DNA from: GCA-003244245 sp038276315
GTDB lineage: Bacteria > Actinomycetota > Actinomycetes > Mycobacteriales > Pseudonocardiaceae
Direction: 5' to 3'
DNA: 32,888 bases
NCBI GenBank assembly: GCA_038276315.1
Contig: JBBPZY010000051.1
Span: 1 to 32,888 of the forward strand
The stretch's first letter is position 1; each line of letters opens with the position of its first letter. Positions 7,483 to 15,689 of the stretch are shown here, piece by piece. The notes beneath the pieces are model-generated. The model was not told the origin of the DNA and searched no databases. It saw nothing but the letters and a program-made list of their open reading frames with translations. Both the position numbers and the translations under genes were made by a program.

Positions 7483-8104
7483 CCAGGAAGCTGACCTGGC
7501 GGGCGATCGCGACGGCATGGTCGGCGAAGCGCTCGTAGTAGCGGCCGATCAGCGCGGCGTCCACGGCCGGTTCCACCCCGTGCGACCAGTCCTCGGAGAA
7601 CAGGATCTGGAAGATCCGCCGGCGCAACGCGTCCACCTCGTCGTCGGCTTGGGCCAGTCGCTGGGCGGACAGTGGATCCTGGCTCTCGATCGCCGCCGCG
7701 GCGTCCTTGGCCAGGCCGGTGGCTAGCACGCCCATCCGAGCGAACACCGGGCGGACCTCGTCGGGGATCGGCACCGTCGGGTGCTTCATCCGCGCGATCT
7801 TGGCGATGTGCTGCGCCAGGTTGCACATCCGCTCCACGTCGCCCACCGCGTGCATGGCCGCGACCACCATTCGCAGGTCGGTGGCCACCGGTGCCTGCAG
7901 GACGAGCAGCTTGACGCAGCGCTGGTCCATGTCGCCGCACAGCGCCTTCATCTCGCCTTCCCCGGAGATGACCAGCTCGGCGAGGCCCAGGTCGGCTTGG
8001 CTCAGCGCGGCTGAGGCGTTGGTCATCATCTGCCCGGCCAGCCGAGCGGCTCTGGCCAGGTCGTCAGTCAGGCTGTCCAGCTCGGCCCGGAAAGTCTCCC
8101 GCAT
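7457..8104 (-). CDS. phoY2: PhoU-family phosphate regulator (PhoY2-like)
   Basis: A 215-aa all-helical protein with two PhoU repeats, each with the E/D-rich metal-binding pattern: VAAMHAVGDVERMCNLAQHI in the first and IGRYYERFADHAVAIARQV in the second. PhoU proteins link the Pst phosphate transporter to the PhoR/SenX3 kinase and hold down the phosphate-starvation response; in mycobacteria PhoY proteins also affect persistence. The start at 8104 (MRETFRAEL) is the family start, chosen over a longer form from 8125. It converges on mshD with a 26-nt overlap. No Pst genes lie beside it. Confidence 0.92.
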   Translation of the reverse strand: MRETFRAELDSLTDDLARAARLAGQMMTNASAALSQADLGLAELVISGEGEMKALCGDMDQRCVKLLVLQAPVATDLRMVVAAMHAVGDVERMCNLAQHIAKIARMKHPTVPIPDEVRPVFARMGVLATGLAKDAAAAIESQDPLSAQRLAQADDEVDALRRRIFQILFSEDWSHGVEPAVDAALIGRYYERFADHAVAIARQVSFLVTGRPVDL

Positions 8105-8190
8105 TGTCCGAGGGTACGGGTGCAATCCGGCCGCGTCTCGGTAATCAGGTGAATCGGAGGTGAATCCGCGGTCTGGCGACGGTCGCCTGT

Positions 8191-9330
8191 TCAGCCGCCG
8201 GAATGGGGAAACTCGGCGCCTGCCGGGACCGCGAGATCCATCGGGTCGTCCAGCCAGCCGTGCGGTAACACCACTCGACCGGGTGAGCCCTGGCGTCCCC
8301 GGGGGCCGTCCGCGTCGGGTGGGAACGGGGCATCGGGATCGAGCTGGGCCAGGGCCCGGTCCAGCTCGGTGAAGCTGGACACCATCCCCAGCGCTCGCCG
8401 CACGTCCCCGCCAACGGGAAAGCCGTGCAGGTACCAGGAAATGTGCTTGCGCAGGTCACGCAGGCCCTTATCGGTCCCGAGGTGCTCGGCGAGCAGTCCG
8501 GCGTGGCGGCGCAGGGTGGCCGCGACCTGCCCGAGATTCGGTGGCGTCGGGGCGCGGGTGGAGCTGAAGGCGGCTGCCAGTTCGGCGAACAGCCACGGCC
8601 GCCCCAGGCAGCCGCGGCCCACGACGACGCCGTCGCAGCCGGTGTGCTCGACCATCCGGATCGCGTCGGCGGCGGCGAAGATGTCCCCGTTTCCCAGCAC
8701 CGGGATCGACGTGACCGCCTGCTTGAGTGCGGCGATGGCATCCCAGTCGGCGGTGCCCGAGTAGCGCTGCGCGGCGGTACGCGCATGCAGGGCCACGGCG
8801 GCCACCCCAGCGTCCTGCGCGATGCGGCCGGCGTCGAGGAATGTGTGGTGCTTGTCGTCGATGCCGATCCGGAACTTCACCGTGACGGGGATCGGCCCGG
8901 CGGCCTCGACGGCGCAGCGCACGATTTCGCCGAACAAGGCCCGCTTGTAGGGCAGTGCGGCGCCGCCGCCCCGGCGGGTGACCTTCGGGACGGGGCAGCC
9001 GAAGTTGAGATCGATGTGACCAGCGAGGTCTTCGCTGCGGATCAGCTCCACGGCCTTGCGGACCGTCGCCGGATCGACCCCGTAAAGCTGCATCGAGCGA
9101 GGCCGCTCAGCGGCGTCGAAGGTGATCATCCGAAGGGTACCGGGGTGCCGTTCCACCAGAGCCCGACTGGTGATCATCTCGCAGATGTACAATCCGGCGC
9201 CGTGTTCACGGCACAGCCGGCGAAACGCCACGTTGGTAATCCCGGCCATCGGCGCGAGCACGACAGGAGGATCGATCCGGTACGGACCGATTCGCAGTGG
9301 TGCTGGCACGGCAGGCACGCCCCACATCAT
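8191..9330 (-). CDS. dusB: tRNA-dihydrouridine synthase, DusB type
   Basis: A roughly 379-aa FMN-dependent TIM-barrel enzyme that reduces uridine to dihydrouridine in tRNA. FMN site LAPMAGITNVAFRRLCREHG near the start, catalytic Cys in LNFGCPVPKVTRRGGGAALP, then VTVKFRIGIDD, ALHARTAAQRYSG, PVLGNGDIF and VVVGRGCLGRPWLF, in the order expected for Dus. The C-terminal helical tRNA-binding domain includes LRKHISWYLHGFP. The start is uncertain among ATG codons at 9366, 9330 and 9327; a GAGAGGGGGG run directly before 9330/9327 supports the shorter forms. It corresponds to M. tuberculosis Rv0823c. Confidence 0.92.
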   Translation of the reverse strand: MMWGVPAVPAPLRIGPYRIDPPVVLAPMAGITNVAFRRLCREHGAGLYICEMITSRALVERHPGTLRMITFDAAERPRSMQLYGVDPATVRKAVELIRSEDLAGHIDLNFGCPVPKVTRRGGGAALPYKRALFGEIVRCAVEAAGPIPVTVKFRIGIDDKHHTFLDAGRIAQDAGVAAVALHARTAAQRYSGTADWDAIAALKQAVTSIPVLGNGDIFAAADAIRMVEHTGCDGVVVGRGCLGRPWLFAELAAAFSSTRAPTPPNLGQVAATLRRHAGLLAEHLGTDKGLRDLRKHISWYLHGFPVGGDVRRALGMVSSFTELDRALAQLDPDAPFPPDADGPRGRQGSPGRVVLPHGWLDDPMDLAVPAGAEFPHSGG

Positions 9331-9536
9331 CCCCCCTCTCGCTGGCGACAGACGCAGGCATTCCACAGATCATCGTCGCCGTACCCCAGGACATGCAGTC
9401 CGGCTACATCGAATGAGGTAGCCTGGTGAGGTTTCTACATCTGTGGGTTGGCCACTATGAGGGGTTGCCTGCGAGCAGGACAAGGGTAACATTAGCGACG
9501 AATTGATAGGGAACTGCGGCATGCGTCGCTACCGAG

Positions 9537-9857
9537 ATGGAGACCACGATGATCACCTTTGAGGCGCCACCCGCAAGCGAGGTCCCCAAAAATGCTCGTG
9601 CGCGGTCATTTCCCGCGGTTATCATGATGCGTACCATGATGGCTGTCATGACCCTCCTCATGGCCATCGCCGCTGTTGCGCTGGTTTCCGCGAATGAGAG
9701 TGCCGTGTCCCCATCGACTCGTACTGTTCTCGCCTGCGGTGACACGCCCGGTTTCTGCCCCAATCCCCCCAGTCCCACCACTACCGCTGCCTCTGATTCC
9801 ACTCAGACCAATAACCCGAATAACGCTCCTCAACCCGTCAGCGCTGCCAAGACGTAA
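9537..9857 (+). CDS. Small secreted protein preceding a two-component system
   Basis: I do not recognise a family. A 106-aa protein with a Met-rich hydrophobic segment, RTMMAVMTLLMAIAAVALVS, ending in an Ala-containing cleavage-type motif, so it is exported or anchored. The mature part has two Cys (ACGDTPGFCPNPP) that could form a disulfide, then a Ser/Thr/Asn/Pro-rich tail. If the in-frame ATG at 9624 is used, the hydrophobic segment is a standard signal peptide; the ATG at 9537 gives an unusually long n-region. It ends 8 nt before the histidine kinase start, so it is probably in the same operon. It could be an accessory or signal protein of that sensor, which is inference from position. Confidence 0.55.
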   Translation: METTMITFEAPPASEVPKNARARSFPAVIMMRTMMAVMTLLMAIAAVALVSANESAVSPSTRTVLACGDTPGFCPNPPSPTTTAASDSTQTNNPNNAPQPVSAAKT

Positions 9858-9865
9858 GGACGCCG

Positions 9866-11128
9866 ATGAGGATTGCGGGCTGGGTACCTGAGAGTATCCC
9901 TGTGCCACCTCGGGTGAAACAAGATGTGCTGCTGATCTTGGCGCTCTATACCTTTAACTGTCTCAGTTTTTCCGCATGGGTGAAGTTAGGTGATGTACCG
10001 TCCAACCCATGGTTGCTTCTCGAATGGTTGTATGGCCTGGCCGCGCTCATACCTCTGGTCTGGAGAGACCAGGCGCCCATGACGGTTCTTGTCACTCAAT
10101 GGCTACTCACCCTGGCCGCGTGGCCGATGATGCCCCATTACATCCCTGCCGTAGGCATTCCAGTCGCCTTGTACGCAGTCTCTGTCCATTACGGCAGGAA
10201 AATCTCGTTGTTGGCGTTGCTAGCCTCCTTCATTCCCTGCGGAGTCGCTGCTGCGGCGGCATTCAAAATCTCTGGGATCAATTCACTCGTGACCAACGGG
10301 GTTTTCTTTTTCGTCTCGGTAGGCTGGGCGTGGGGTTTGGGTCGTTTGACTCAGGCCGGCCGTCGGAACGTCGAAGCCCTGGAACGCGAGCGGGAGTCGA
10401 CATGGGAAGCGGAAGTGTTGGCTGCGGAGCGAAGAAGGATAGCCCGAGAGCTACACGACATCGTGTCCCACGCGGTAACCCTGATCGTCTTGCAGGCCGC
10501 CGGGGCCGCCCGCGTCGCTGAAACCGACTTCGCTCAGGTCACCCGGTCGCTGGCGCACATCGAGACCGCCGGCAAACAGGCGATGGCTGAGCTACGGCGC
10601 CTGCTCGGGGTCCTCTCGGACAGCGACCCGGCTAGCTCCGCGCAAGGCGTCAACGGGCTCAAGCCGCAACCCGGATTGGCGGATCTGACCGCACTTCTCG
10701 TCTCACTACGAGACGCCGGCATGCCGGTCGCCATGCAGATCGTCGGGACACGACACGAGCTGGACTCGAGCCTGGATCTGACCGCATACCGGATCGTGCA
10801 AGAAGGCTTGGTCAACGTGCTGAAACATGCCGGCAAGGACGCCAATCCGCACCTACAGCTAATCTGGAAACCGCAGAGCCTGCTCATCCAGATCGACAAT
10901 GACACCGACGTTGCGAGGAGGCAAGCCGGGCAGCCCTTGTCGGGCGGCCGCGGTTTGGTGGGTCTGCGCGAACGAGCCCATGCGGCAGGGGGGGATCTGG
11001 ATGCTGGACCCCGCCATGAAGGTGGCTACCGATTGACCGCGACCATCCCGTTCGCTACGCCTGGTGTCTCGCCGGTTCCGCGTGCCGCCAGCCAGGGCCG
11101 CGGCGAACAAGGGAAAGTATCAGCGTGA
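9866..11128 (+). CDS. NarL-type sensor histidine kinase
   Basis: A 420-aa membrane sensor. Residues 20-165 hold about five hydrophobic segments (LLILALYTFNCL, WLYGLAALIPLVW, VLVTQWLLTLAAWP, LLALLASFIPCGVAAAAAF, GVFFFVSVGWAWGLG) with little extracytoplasmic sequence. HisKA_3 dimerisation box AERRRIARELHDIVSHAV with phospho-acceptor His197. HATPase domain with the N box IVQEGLVNVLKHA and G box SGGRGLVGLRERAHAAGG. The stop overlaps the response-regulator start as GTGA, so the two are coupled. The signal is unknown; short-loop kinases of this type often sense envelope stress or membrane-active compounds. Confidence 0.93.
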   Translation: MRIAGWVPESIPVPPRVKQDVLLILALYTFNCLSFSAWVKLGDVPSNPWLLLEWLYGLAALIPLVWRDQAPMTVLVTQWLLTLAAWPMMPHYIPAVGIPVALYAVSVHYGRKISLLALLASFIPCGVAAAAAFKISGINSLVTNGVFFFVSVGWAWGLGRLTQAGRRNVEALERERESTWEAEVLAAERRRIARELHDIVSHAVTLIVLQAAGAARVAETDFAQVTRSLAHIETAGKQAMAELRRLLGVLSDSDPASSAQGVNGLKPQPGLADLTALLVSLRDAGMPVAMQIVGTRHELDSSLDLTAYRIVQEGLVNVLKHAGKDANPHLQLIWKPQSLLIQIDNDTDVARRQAGQPLSGGRGLVGLRERAHAAGGDLDAGPRHEGGYRLTATIPFATPGVSPVPRAASQGRGEQGKVSA

Positions 11129-11820
11129 TCAGAGTCGTGATAGCCGATGACCAGCCACTCGTCCGCGCTGGCATCACAATGTTGGTCAACGCCGAGAAAG
11201 ACATCGACGTCGTCGCCGAGGCCAATGACGGCGAGGATGCCCTCGTCCAGATCCGCTCCCATCGCCCCGATGTGGTCCTCATGGATGTGCGGATGCCGGG
11301 TACTGACGGCGTCGCCGCTACCCGCGCTGTGATCGATGAGGGTTTGACCGCGCAGAACGGCGAGCCCGTCAGGGTCATCATTCTCACGACCTTCCACCTT
11401 GATGACTACGTCCACGCCGCACTGCGCGCCGGAGCCTCTGGTTTCGTGCTCAAAGATGCCGCCCCTACCGAGATCGCGACTGCGATCCGTGCGGTAGTCG
11501 CCGGCGAGGCATGGTTGGATCCCGCTGTCACCCGCCGGCTCATCGACGACTTCGCCGCCCGACCCGAGCAGGACACCCCCACCCCAGCGGAGATGGCTCA
11601 GCTGACTCGCCGCGAGCGAGAGGTCCTCATCCAACTGGCCCGGGGATTGTCCAACGCTGAAGTCGCCGAGCAACTGTTCATCAGCGAAGCCACCGTCAAA
11701 ACACATCTCGCCCGCGTGATGGCGAAACTCAACGTCCGAGAAAAAGCGCAAGCGGTGGCCGCCGCCTATCAGACTGGACTCGTGCAGCCCTCCAACCCCC
11801 GGCCCCGCCCGTCGCAGTGA
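11125..11820 (+). CDS. NarL/LuxR-family response regulator
   Basis: A 231-aa regulator. Receiver domain with acidic pair D8/D9 (IADDQPLVRAG), phospho-acceptor Asp54 in VVLMDVRMPGTDG, the conserved Thr in IILTTF and Lys in FVLKDA. C-terminal LuxR HTH from about residue 155: LTRREREVLIQLARGLSNAE, then FISEATVKTHLARVMAKLNV. It is partner of the kinase just upstream (GTGA overlap). Only 7 bp separate its stop from the stop of the convergent DUF1990 gene. Confidence 0.95.
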   Translation: MIRVVIADDQPLVRAGITMLVNAEKDIDVVAEANDGEDALVQIRSHRPDVVLMDVRMPGTDGVAATRAVIDEGLTAQNGEPVRVIILTTFHLDDYVHAALRAGASGFVLKDAAPTEIATAIRAVVAGEAWLDPAVTRRLIDDFAARPEQDTPTPAEMAQLTRREREVLIQLARGLSNAEVAEQLFISEATVKTHLARVMAKLNVREKAQAVAAAYQTGLVQPSNPRPRPSQ

Positions 11821-11827
11821 CGACAGC

Positions 11828-12556
11828 TCACCCGGCCGGGTCGTGGCGGCGGATGGTGAGGCGGTCGAGCGGGTGCGGTTCGGCTCCGGTCGGTACCAAC
11901 ACCAGATCGTTGATCTCCAGCGGCGTCTGCACCGCGGGTGTGTCCCGGTCGCCGATCAACGTCGCCTGGACGAGTCGTTGGAGTTGCTGGCCGCACCGTC
12001 GGTAGAACCGCACCTGCGTGCGGCGTCCGAACAGCAGCCAGCCCAGCCGCATGATCGGCCCCAGCGTCGGAGCCCGCTGGGAATGGCAGGATGCGACGAA
12101 CTCGACCTGCCCAGTGTCGAGGTGTTTGACCACCGTGTAGGTCACCTTGCCGCGTTCGAAATGGCGCTGCAGGGACTGGTAGGCCCAGCCCCACGCCCGC
12201 TCGCCGGCGCGGACCTCGTCGATGATCTCGGTGATTCGGACACCCATATAGAACCGCAGGCTGTAGAAGCGGCCCTCGAGCAGCATGTCGCGGCCCAGCA
12301 GCGGGTCCCGGCGGTGGTAGACCGCCCGGATAAGTTCGGGAGGGGTGAACTCGTAGTCCCGCACCAGCGCGCAGGCGAGCTCCCACGCCCCGTTCGGTTC
12401 CGGCGGGCCGGGAGGCTCGCGGGCGATCGGATGGCGGTACACGTCGAAGCGCCACTGCGGGGGGCGGACCTCGGCCGGGTCGTAGTTCACCGGTCGGTCA
12501 CGCAAATCCGCCAGTGCCGCGGCGTAGTCGATGTTGCCCAGGAGCCGGTCACACAC
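11828..12556 (-). CDS. DUF1990-type protein
   Basis: A 242-aa protein of unknown function. The C-terminal half follows the DUF1990 pattern: AWGWAYQSLQRHFERGKVTY, then VEFVASCHSQRAPTLG and a FYRRCGQQLQRLVQ helix. The N-terminal half has WRFDVYRHPIA and a DYEFTPPELIRAVYHRR segment. Starts are possible at 12586 (GTG), 12571 (ATG) and 12556 (GTG); I choose 12556 because GGAGAA precedes it and it leaves only a short overlap with the upstream small membrane protein gene, implying coupling. No catalytic residues can be named. Confidence 0.7.
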   Translation of the reverse strand: MCDRLLGNIDYAAALADLRDRPVNYDPAEVRPPQWRFDVYRHPIAREPPGPPEPNGAWELACALVRDYEFTPPELIRAVYHRRDPLLGRDMLLEGRFYSLRFYMGVRITEIIDEVRAGERAWGWAYQSLQRHFERGKVTYTVVKHLDTGQVEFVASCHSQRAPTLGPIMRLGWLLFGRRTQVRFYRRCGQQLQRLVQATLIGDRDTPAVQTPLEINDLVLVPTGAEPHPLDRLTIRRHDPAG

Positions 12557-12770
12557 CGCGGTTCTCCGCATCGCGCAGCGTGTCACCGATGAGCCACAAC
12601 GTGGGCGGCCATAGCCCGACGAACACCGCCCGCCGCTCGGCGTTGCCCCGTTCGTCCTGACCGACGGTCTTGGCCCGGATCCACAGACCCAGACACAGAG
12701 CTACCGACCCGAGCGACATCACGTGTAGGTAAGTGCTGCGCAGCCCGACCCGATGCAGCCATTGACCCAT
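12549..12770 (-). CDS. Small membrane protein, co-transcribed with a DUF1990 gene
   Basis: A 73-aa protein starting MGQWLHRVGLRSTYLHVMSL with a hydrophobic segment around residues 16-30 (HVMSLGSVALCLGLW) and a second (AVFVGLWPPTLWLIGDTL) near the C-terminus, separated by a charged loop (RAKTVGQDERGNAERR). This length and GLWPPTLW pattern recur in small actinobacterial membrane proteins of unknown role. GGAGG lies 8 nt before the ATG at 12770. It overlaps the start of the following DUF1990 gene by a few bases, so the two are one unit. Confidence 0.65.
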   Translation of the reverse strand: MGQWLHRVGLRSTYLHVMSLGSVALCLGLWIRAKTVGQDERGNAERRAVFVGLWPPTLWLIGDTLRDAENRGV

Positions 12771-12865
12771 AATCTGCGCCTCCATGTCCGTGGGTTTGCT
12801 CAGTCCATCACGGGGAACACCCCCAGCGTCCACGCATTCGGTGACGGTCGCGAGGGGAGCGGCGG

Positions 12866-13621
12866 GTGCGCAACCTCGGATCAAGCCTGCCTCAGCCGGC
12901 TGCCATCCTGTTCCGGTGGTCGTTGGGGATGGCGCTGGTGTCGTGGCGTTACCTGTGGCAGCTCACGCCGCTGCACAGGACGGTGGAAGTTGGTGACGTT
13001 GGCGACTTGCCACCGCCGTTGCCCGAGCAGTGCATCGACGAACGTAACCAGCCGCTGGAACGCGGCACCGGTCCGCTGTTTCATCGCGTGTTCGCGGTCC
13101 GCATCGACGGGGCCACCATGACGGCCCAGGAGCTGATATCCACCCTGGCAGCGGATCTCAATCAAGCGGTGCCTGCCGAGGTTACCTCCGTAGACCGGGA
13201 CTTCGAGGGTCCGGACGGTCTCACCGTCGGTGACGAATTGGTCGTGCGGATGCCTGGCCCCTGGGACGGGCCGGTCCGCGTGGTCGAGCGGACCGATACT
13301 TCGTTTCGGTTCGCCACTCTGCTCAACCATATGGAAGCCGGGCAGATCGAGTTTCGGGCCCGGCCGCGAGGCAGTTCGCTGCAATTCGAGATCGAGGCGT
13401 GGGCTCGACCAGGTAGCCCGATGGTCAACCTGCTTTATACGCATCTGTGGTTGGCCAGGGAGATACAGCTGAACATGTGGGTGCGGTTCTGCCAGGGAGC
13501 GGCTGAGGTGGCGGGTGGTCGGGTTCGAGGTGGCGTCACGATCAACACTCGAGTGGTGCAGGAGGGGCAGTGGCGTCAGCCAGCAGCCCAGGATCGGGCG
13601 CAGGCCGGCTCGATCCACTGA
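12866..13621 (+). CDS. Second DUF1990-like/SRPBCC-type protein
   Basis: A 251-aa protein from a GTG at 12866. An N-terminal hydrophobic stretch (LFRWSLGMALVSWRYLW) comes before a conserved body: GTGPLFHRVFAVRI, VGDELVVRMPGPWDGPVRVV, FATLLNHMEAGQIEFRARPR, and FEIEAWARPGSPMVNLLYTH. This is the actinobacterial DUF1990-like family, probably a ligand-binding barrel; no enzyme activity is known. It is divergent from the small membrane protein and the first DUF1990 gene, with about 95 bp between starts, so the three probably serve one envelope-associated process. Confidence 0.65.
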   Translation: MRNLGSSLPQPAAILFRWSLGMALVSWRYLWQLTPLHRTVEVGDVGDLPPPLPEQCIDERNQPLERGTGPLFHRVFAVRIDGATMTAQELISTLAADLNQAVPAEVTSVDRDFEGPDGLTVGDELVVRMPGPWDGPVRVVERTDTSFRFATLLNHMEAGQIEFRARPRGSSLQFEIEAWARPGSPMVNLLYTHLWLAREIQLNMWVRFCQGAAEVAGGRVRGGVTINTRVVQEGQWRQPAAQDRAQAGSIH

Positions 13622-13706
13622 GACGTTTCCGACCGCGTCTCCACCGGGTAGCGTCGAAGGAACTCGTCGGCGGGCTGAGGGGTAGGTCGTTGGGGCACGT
13701 GGCCGC

Positions 13707-15011
13707 GTGACGTTGGCCGCGCTTGTCGGGCGCGCCGTTCGGGCGGTCGCCTCTGATATCACGCCGCTGCGTGAGTCTGTCGCCTTCCGGCGGTTGTTCG
13801 CCGGTCAGGTGGTCTCACTGGTCGGCACCCAGGTGACCCGGGTCGCCGTGCCGCTGCAAGTCTACGCGATCACCCGCTCATCGCTGGACGTCGGGTTGAT
13901 CAGCCTCGCCGCACTGGTGCCGCTGGTCGTCTTCGGGCTCTACGGCGGCTCGATCGCCGACGCGGTCGATCGCCGCAAGCTGGTGTTGCTCACCTCGACC
14001 GCGACGATGCTGGTCAGCGTAGCCCTGCTGGTACAGGCTGTGCTGCAGATCGACCGGATCAGTGTGCTGTTCGCGTGCGTCGCCGTGCAGTCGGCGTTCG
14101 CGGCGGTCGACTCGCCCACCCGGCGGGCGATCATCCCACAGCTGGTGCCGACCGAGAAGCTGCCGGCGGCCAACACGCTTGCCTACGGCAGCACCCAGCT
14201 CGGGATCATCGTCGGACCGCTGCTGGCCGGGGTGGCGGTGGGAGCCGGCGGCTTCGGGTCGGCCTACGCGATCGACGTCGGGTCGTTCGCCGCCGCCTTC
14301 TACGCCGCTGCTCGGCTGCCGTCGTTACCGCCGGGTGAGGGCGCCCGACGGGCCGGGCTCGCGTCCGTCGTCGAGGGGCTGCGGTTCGTCGCAGGGCGCC
14401 CGGTGGTACTGATGACCTTCGGCGCCGACCTCGTCGCGATGATCTTCGGGACGCCGGCGGCGTTGTTCCCCGCGCTGGCCTACGGTCTGTACGGCGGTGG
14501 CGCCGGGATCGCCGGCCTGCTGTCCGCCGCGCCCGCGGTAGGGGCGGTGATCGTGACGCTGCTGGGCGGTGCCATCGCCCGGGTGCACCGCCACGGGCTC
14601 GGAGTGGTGCTGTCGATCGCGGTGTGGGGTCTGGCCATCACTCTGTTCGGGCTGACCTCGACGTTGTGGCTGGGGCTGGTCCTGCTCGCGGTCGCCGGCG
14701 CGGCCGACACCGTCAGCGCGGTCTACCGCTCGACAATCCTGCAGGTCGCGACGCCACCCGGGATGCAGGGTCGGCTGCAAGCCGTGTACATCGTGGTGGT
14801 TGTGGGCGGGCCGCGTCTCGGGGATCTCGAATCGGGCGCGGTGGCGACCGCGTTCACCCCCCGCCTGTCGGTCATCTCCGGCGGGCTGGCCTGCCTCGCT
14901 GGCATCGGGCTGCTGGCCCTCGCTGTGCCGGCGTTCCTGCGCTACGACGCCCGAGCCGCCGCTCGGGCGGCAGCCGATGCTGAGAACGATGAGGGCTTGC
15001 CGAGTGTGTAG
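13707..15011 (+). CDS. MFS transporter (EntS-like exporter)
   Basis: A 434-aa, 12-helix major facilitator of the enterobactin-exporter/multidrug class. Near the start FRRLFAGQVVSLVGTQVTRV, then the cytoplasmic loop signature GGSIADAVDRRKLVLLTS between TM2 and TM3, and DSPTRRAIIPQLVPTEKLPA in the loop before TM5, a strong marker of this subfamily. RHGLGVVLSIAVWGLAITLF and GPRLGDLESGAVA follow in the C-terminal half. The substrate is unknown. The start codon is a GTG at 13707; no clear partner gene is next to it. Confidence 0.9.
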   Translation: MTLAALVGRAVRAVASDITPLRESVAFRRLFAGQVVSLVGTQVTRVAVPLQVYAITRSSLDVGLISLAALVPLVVFGLYGGSIADAVDRRKLVLLTSTATMLVSVALLVQAVLQIDRISVLFACVAVQSAFAAVDSPTRRAIIPQLVPTEKLPAANTLAYGSTQLGIIVGPLLAGVAVGAGGFGSAYAIDVGSFAAAFYAAARLPSLPPGEGARRAGLASVVEGLRFVAGRPVVLMTFGADLVAMIFGTPAALFPALAYGLYGGGAGIAGLLSAAPAVGAVIVTLLGGAIARVHRHGLGVVLSIAVWGLAITLFGLTSTLWLGLVLLAVAGAADTVSAVYRSTILQVATPPGMQGRLQAVYIVVVVGGPRLGDLESGAVATAFTPRLSVISGGLACLAGIGLLALAVPAFLRYDARAAARAAADAENDEGLPSV

Positions 15012-15019
15012 GCGAGTGT

Positions 15020-15206
15020 ATGCCATTGGAGCGACTGCAGATCTTGCTCCGGCCTGATCAGGCCGCGCGTCTGCGTGATGTAGCCCGAGTGCAGGGCTAG
15101 CTGGGCGCGGTTCAACGCGCTGCCGGTGGTGGCTGCGGGGCCTGAGCCGGCAGCGCTGGAGGCGCTGCTCGATGCTCGCGTTGACGAGCTCGTTCCACCG
15201 GGCTGA
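15020..15206 (+). pseudogene. Broken VapB-type antitoxin
   Basis: From an ATG at 15020 the frame gives MPLERLQILLRPDQAARLRD and VARVQG, the start of a ribbon-helix-helix antitoxin, and hits TAG at 15098-15100. In the +1 frame the text continues to a TGA at 15204 (WARFNALPVVAAG, ALEALLDARVDELVPPG), an acidic C-terminus as in antitoxin toxin-binding tails. The ends are right for a VapB placed 6 nt before VapC, but the middle is out of frame and probably short. It is not one of the one-base G/C-run cases. Confidence 0.55.
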
Positions 15207-15212
15207 CGCCGC

Positions 15213-15638
15213 GTGCTCGCATTCATCGATGCCGCCGTCATCGCCTACACCCGTTACGACGCGCCACAGCGGCAAGCCTGTACCGAGATAATGTCGTGGG
15301 TGGCGGAGGGTCGCTTGCCGGCGACCACCTCTGTTCTCGTCATCGAAGAGGTGTGGCACCTCGAACTCCGAGGTCGCCCGCCGTTGCCTGCGGGCACGGC
15401 CCGGGGGGCATCCGAGCTGTTCTCCGTCCTGCTCAGCGTGACTCCGGCCCATCTCCGAGACGCGATGCAACGTGATTCGCCGGGTCTGGGGACGGCGGGT
15501 CGGCTGCACGCAGCGGTCGCCATCGAAGCTGGCTGCGAAGTGATCGTGACGGCCGACCGGGCCTTCGACGGGCTGGACGGCTTACGTCGAGTCGACCCGC
15601 TCGACGTTGAGGCCGTCAATGCGCTCATCGGTGGCTGA
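15213..15638 (+). CDS. PIN-domain VapC-like toxin, one catalytic Asp apparently lost
   Basis: A 141-aa PIN-domain protein; in active VapC toxins this fold cleaves RNA with three or four acidic residues holding Mg2+. Visible here are D6 (AFIDAAVI), E45/E46 (VIEEVWH) and D115/D119 (TADRAFDG). In the helix that normally reads A-R-D-x-L-H-A-A the sequence is GTAGRLHAAVA, so the usual third Asp is Gly96. The upstream antitoxin is broken, so the loss of a catalytic residue would explain why the toxin is tolerated. It starts with a GTG at 15213. Confidence 0.75.
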   Translation: MLAFIDAAVIAYTRYDAPQRQACTEIMSWVAEGRLPATTSVLVIEEVWHLELRGRPPLPAGTARGASELFSVLLSVTPAHLRDAMQRDSPGLGTAGRLHAAVAIEAGCEVIVTADRAFDGLDGLRRVDPLDVEAVNALIGG

Positions 15639-15689
15639 CTCTTGAGCTGGGACCCCACGCTCGGGCTGCATGCGGATGTGCCGCCAGAT

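Noticed and set aside
8175..8187. GGCGAC-G-GTCGCC after the dus stop as a terminator.
   Set aside because: A one-base loop cannot form this hairpin, and there is no U tract.
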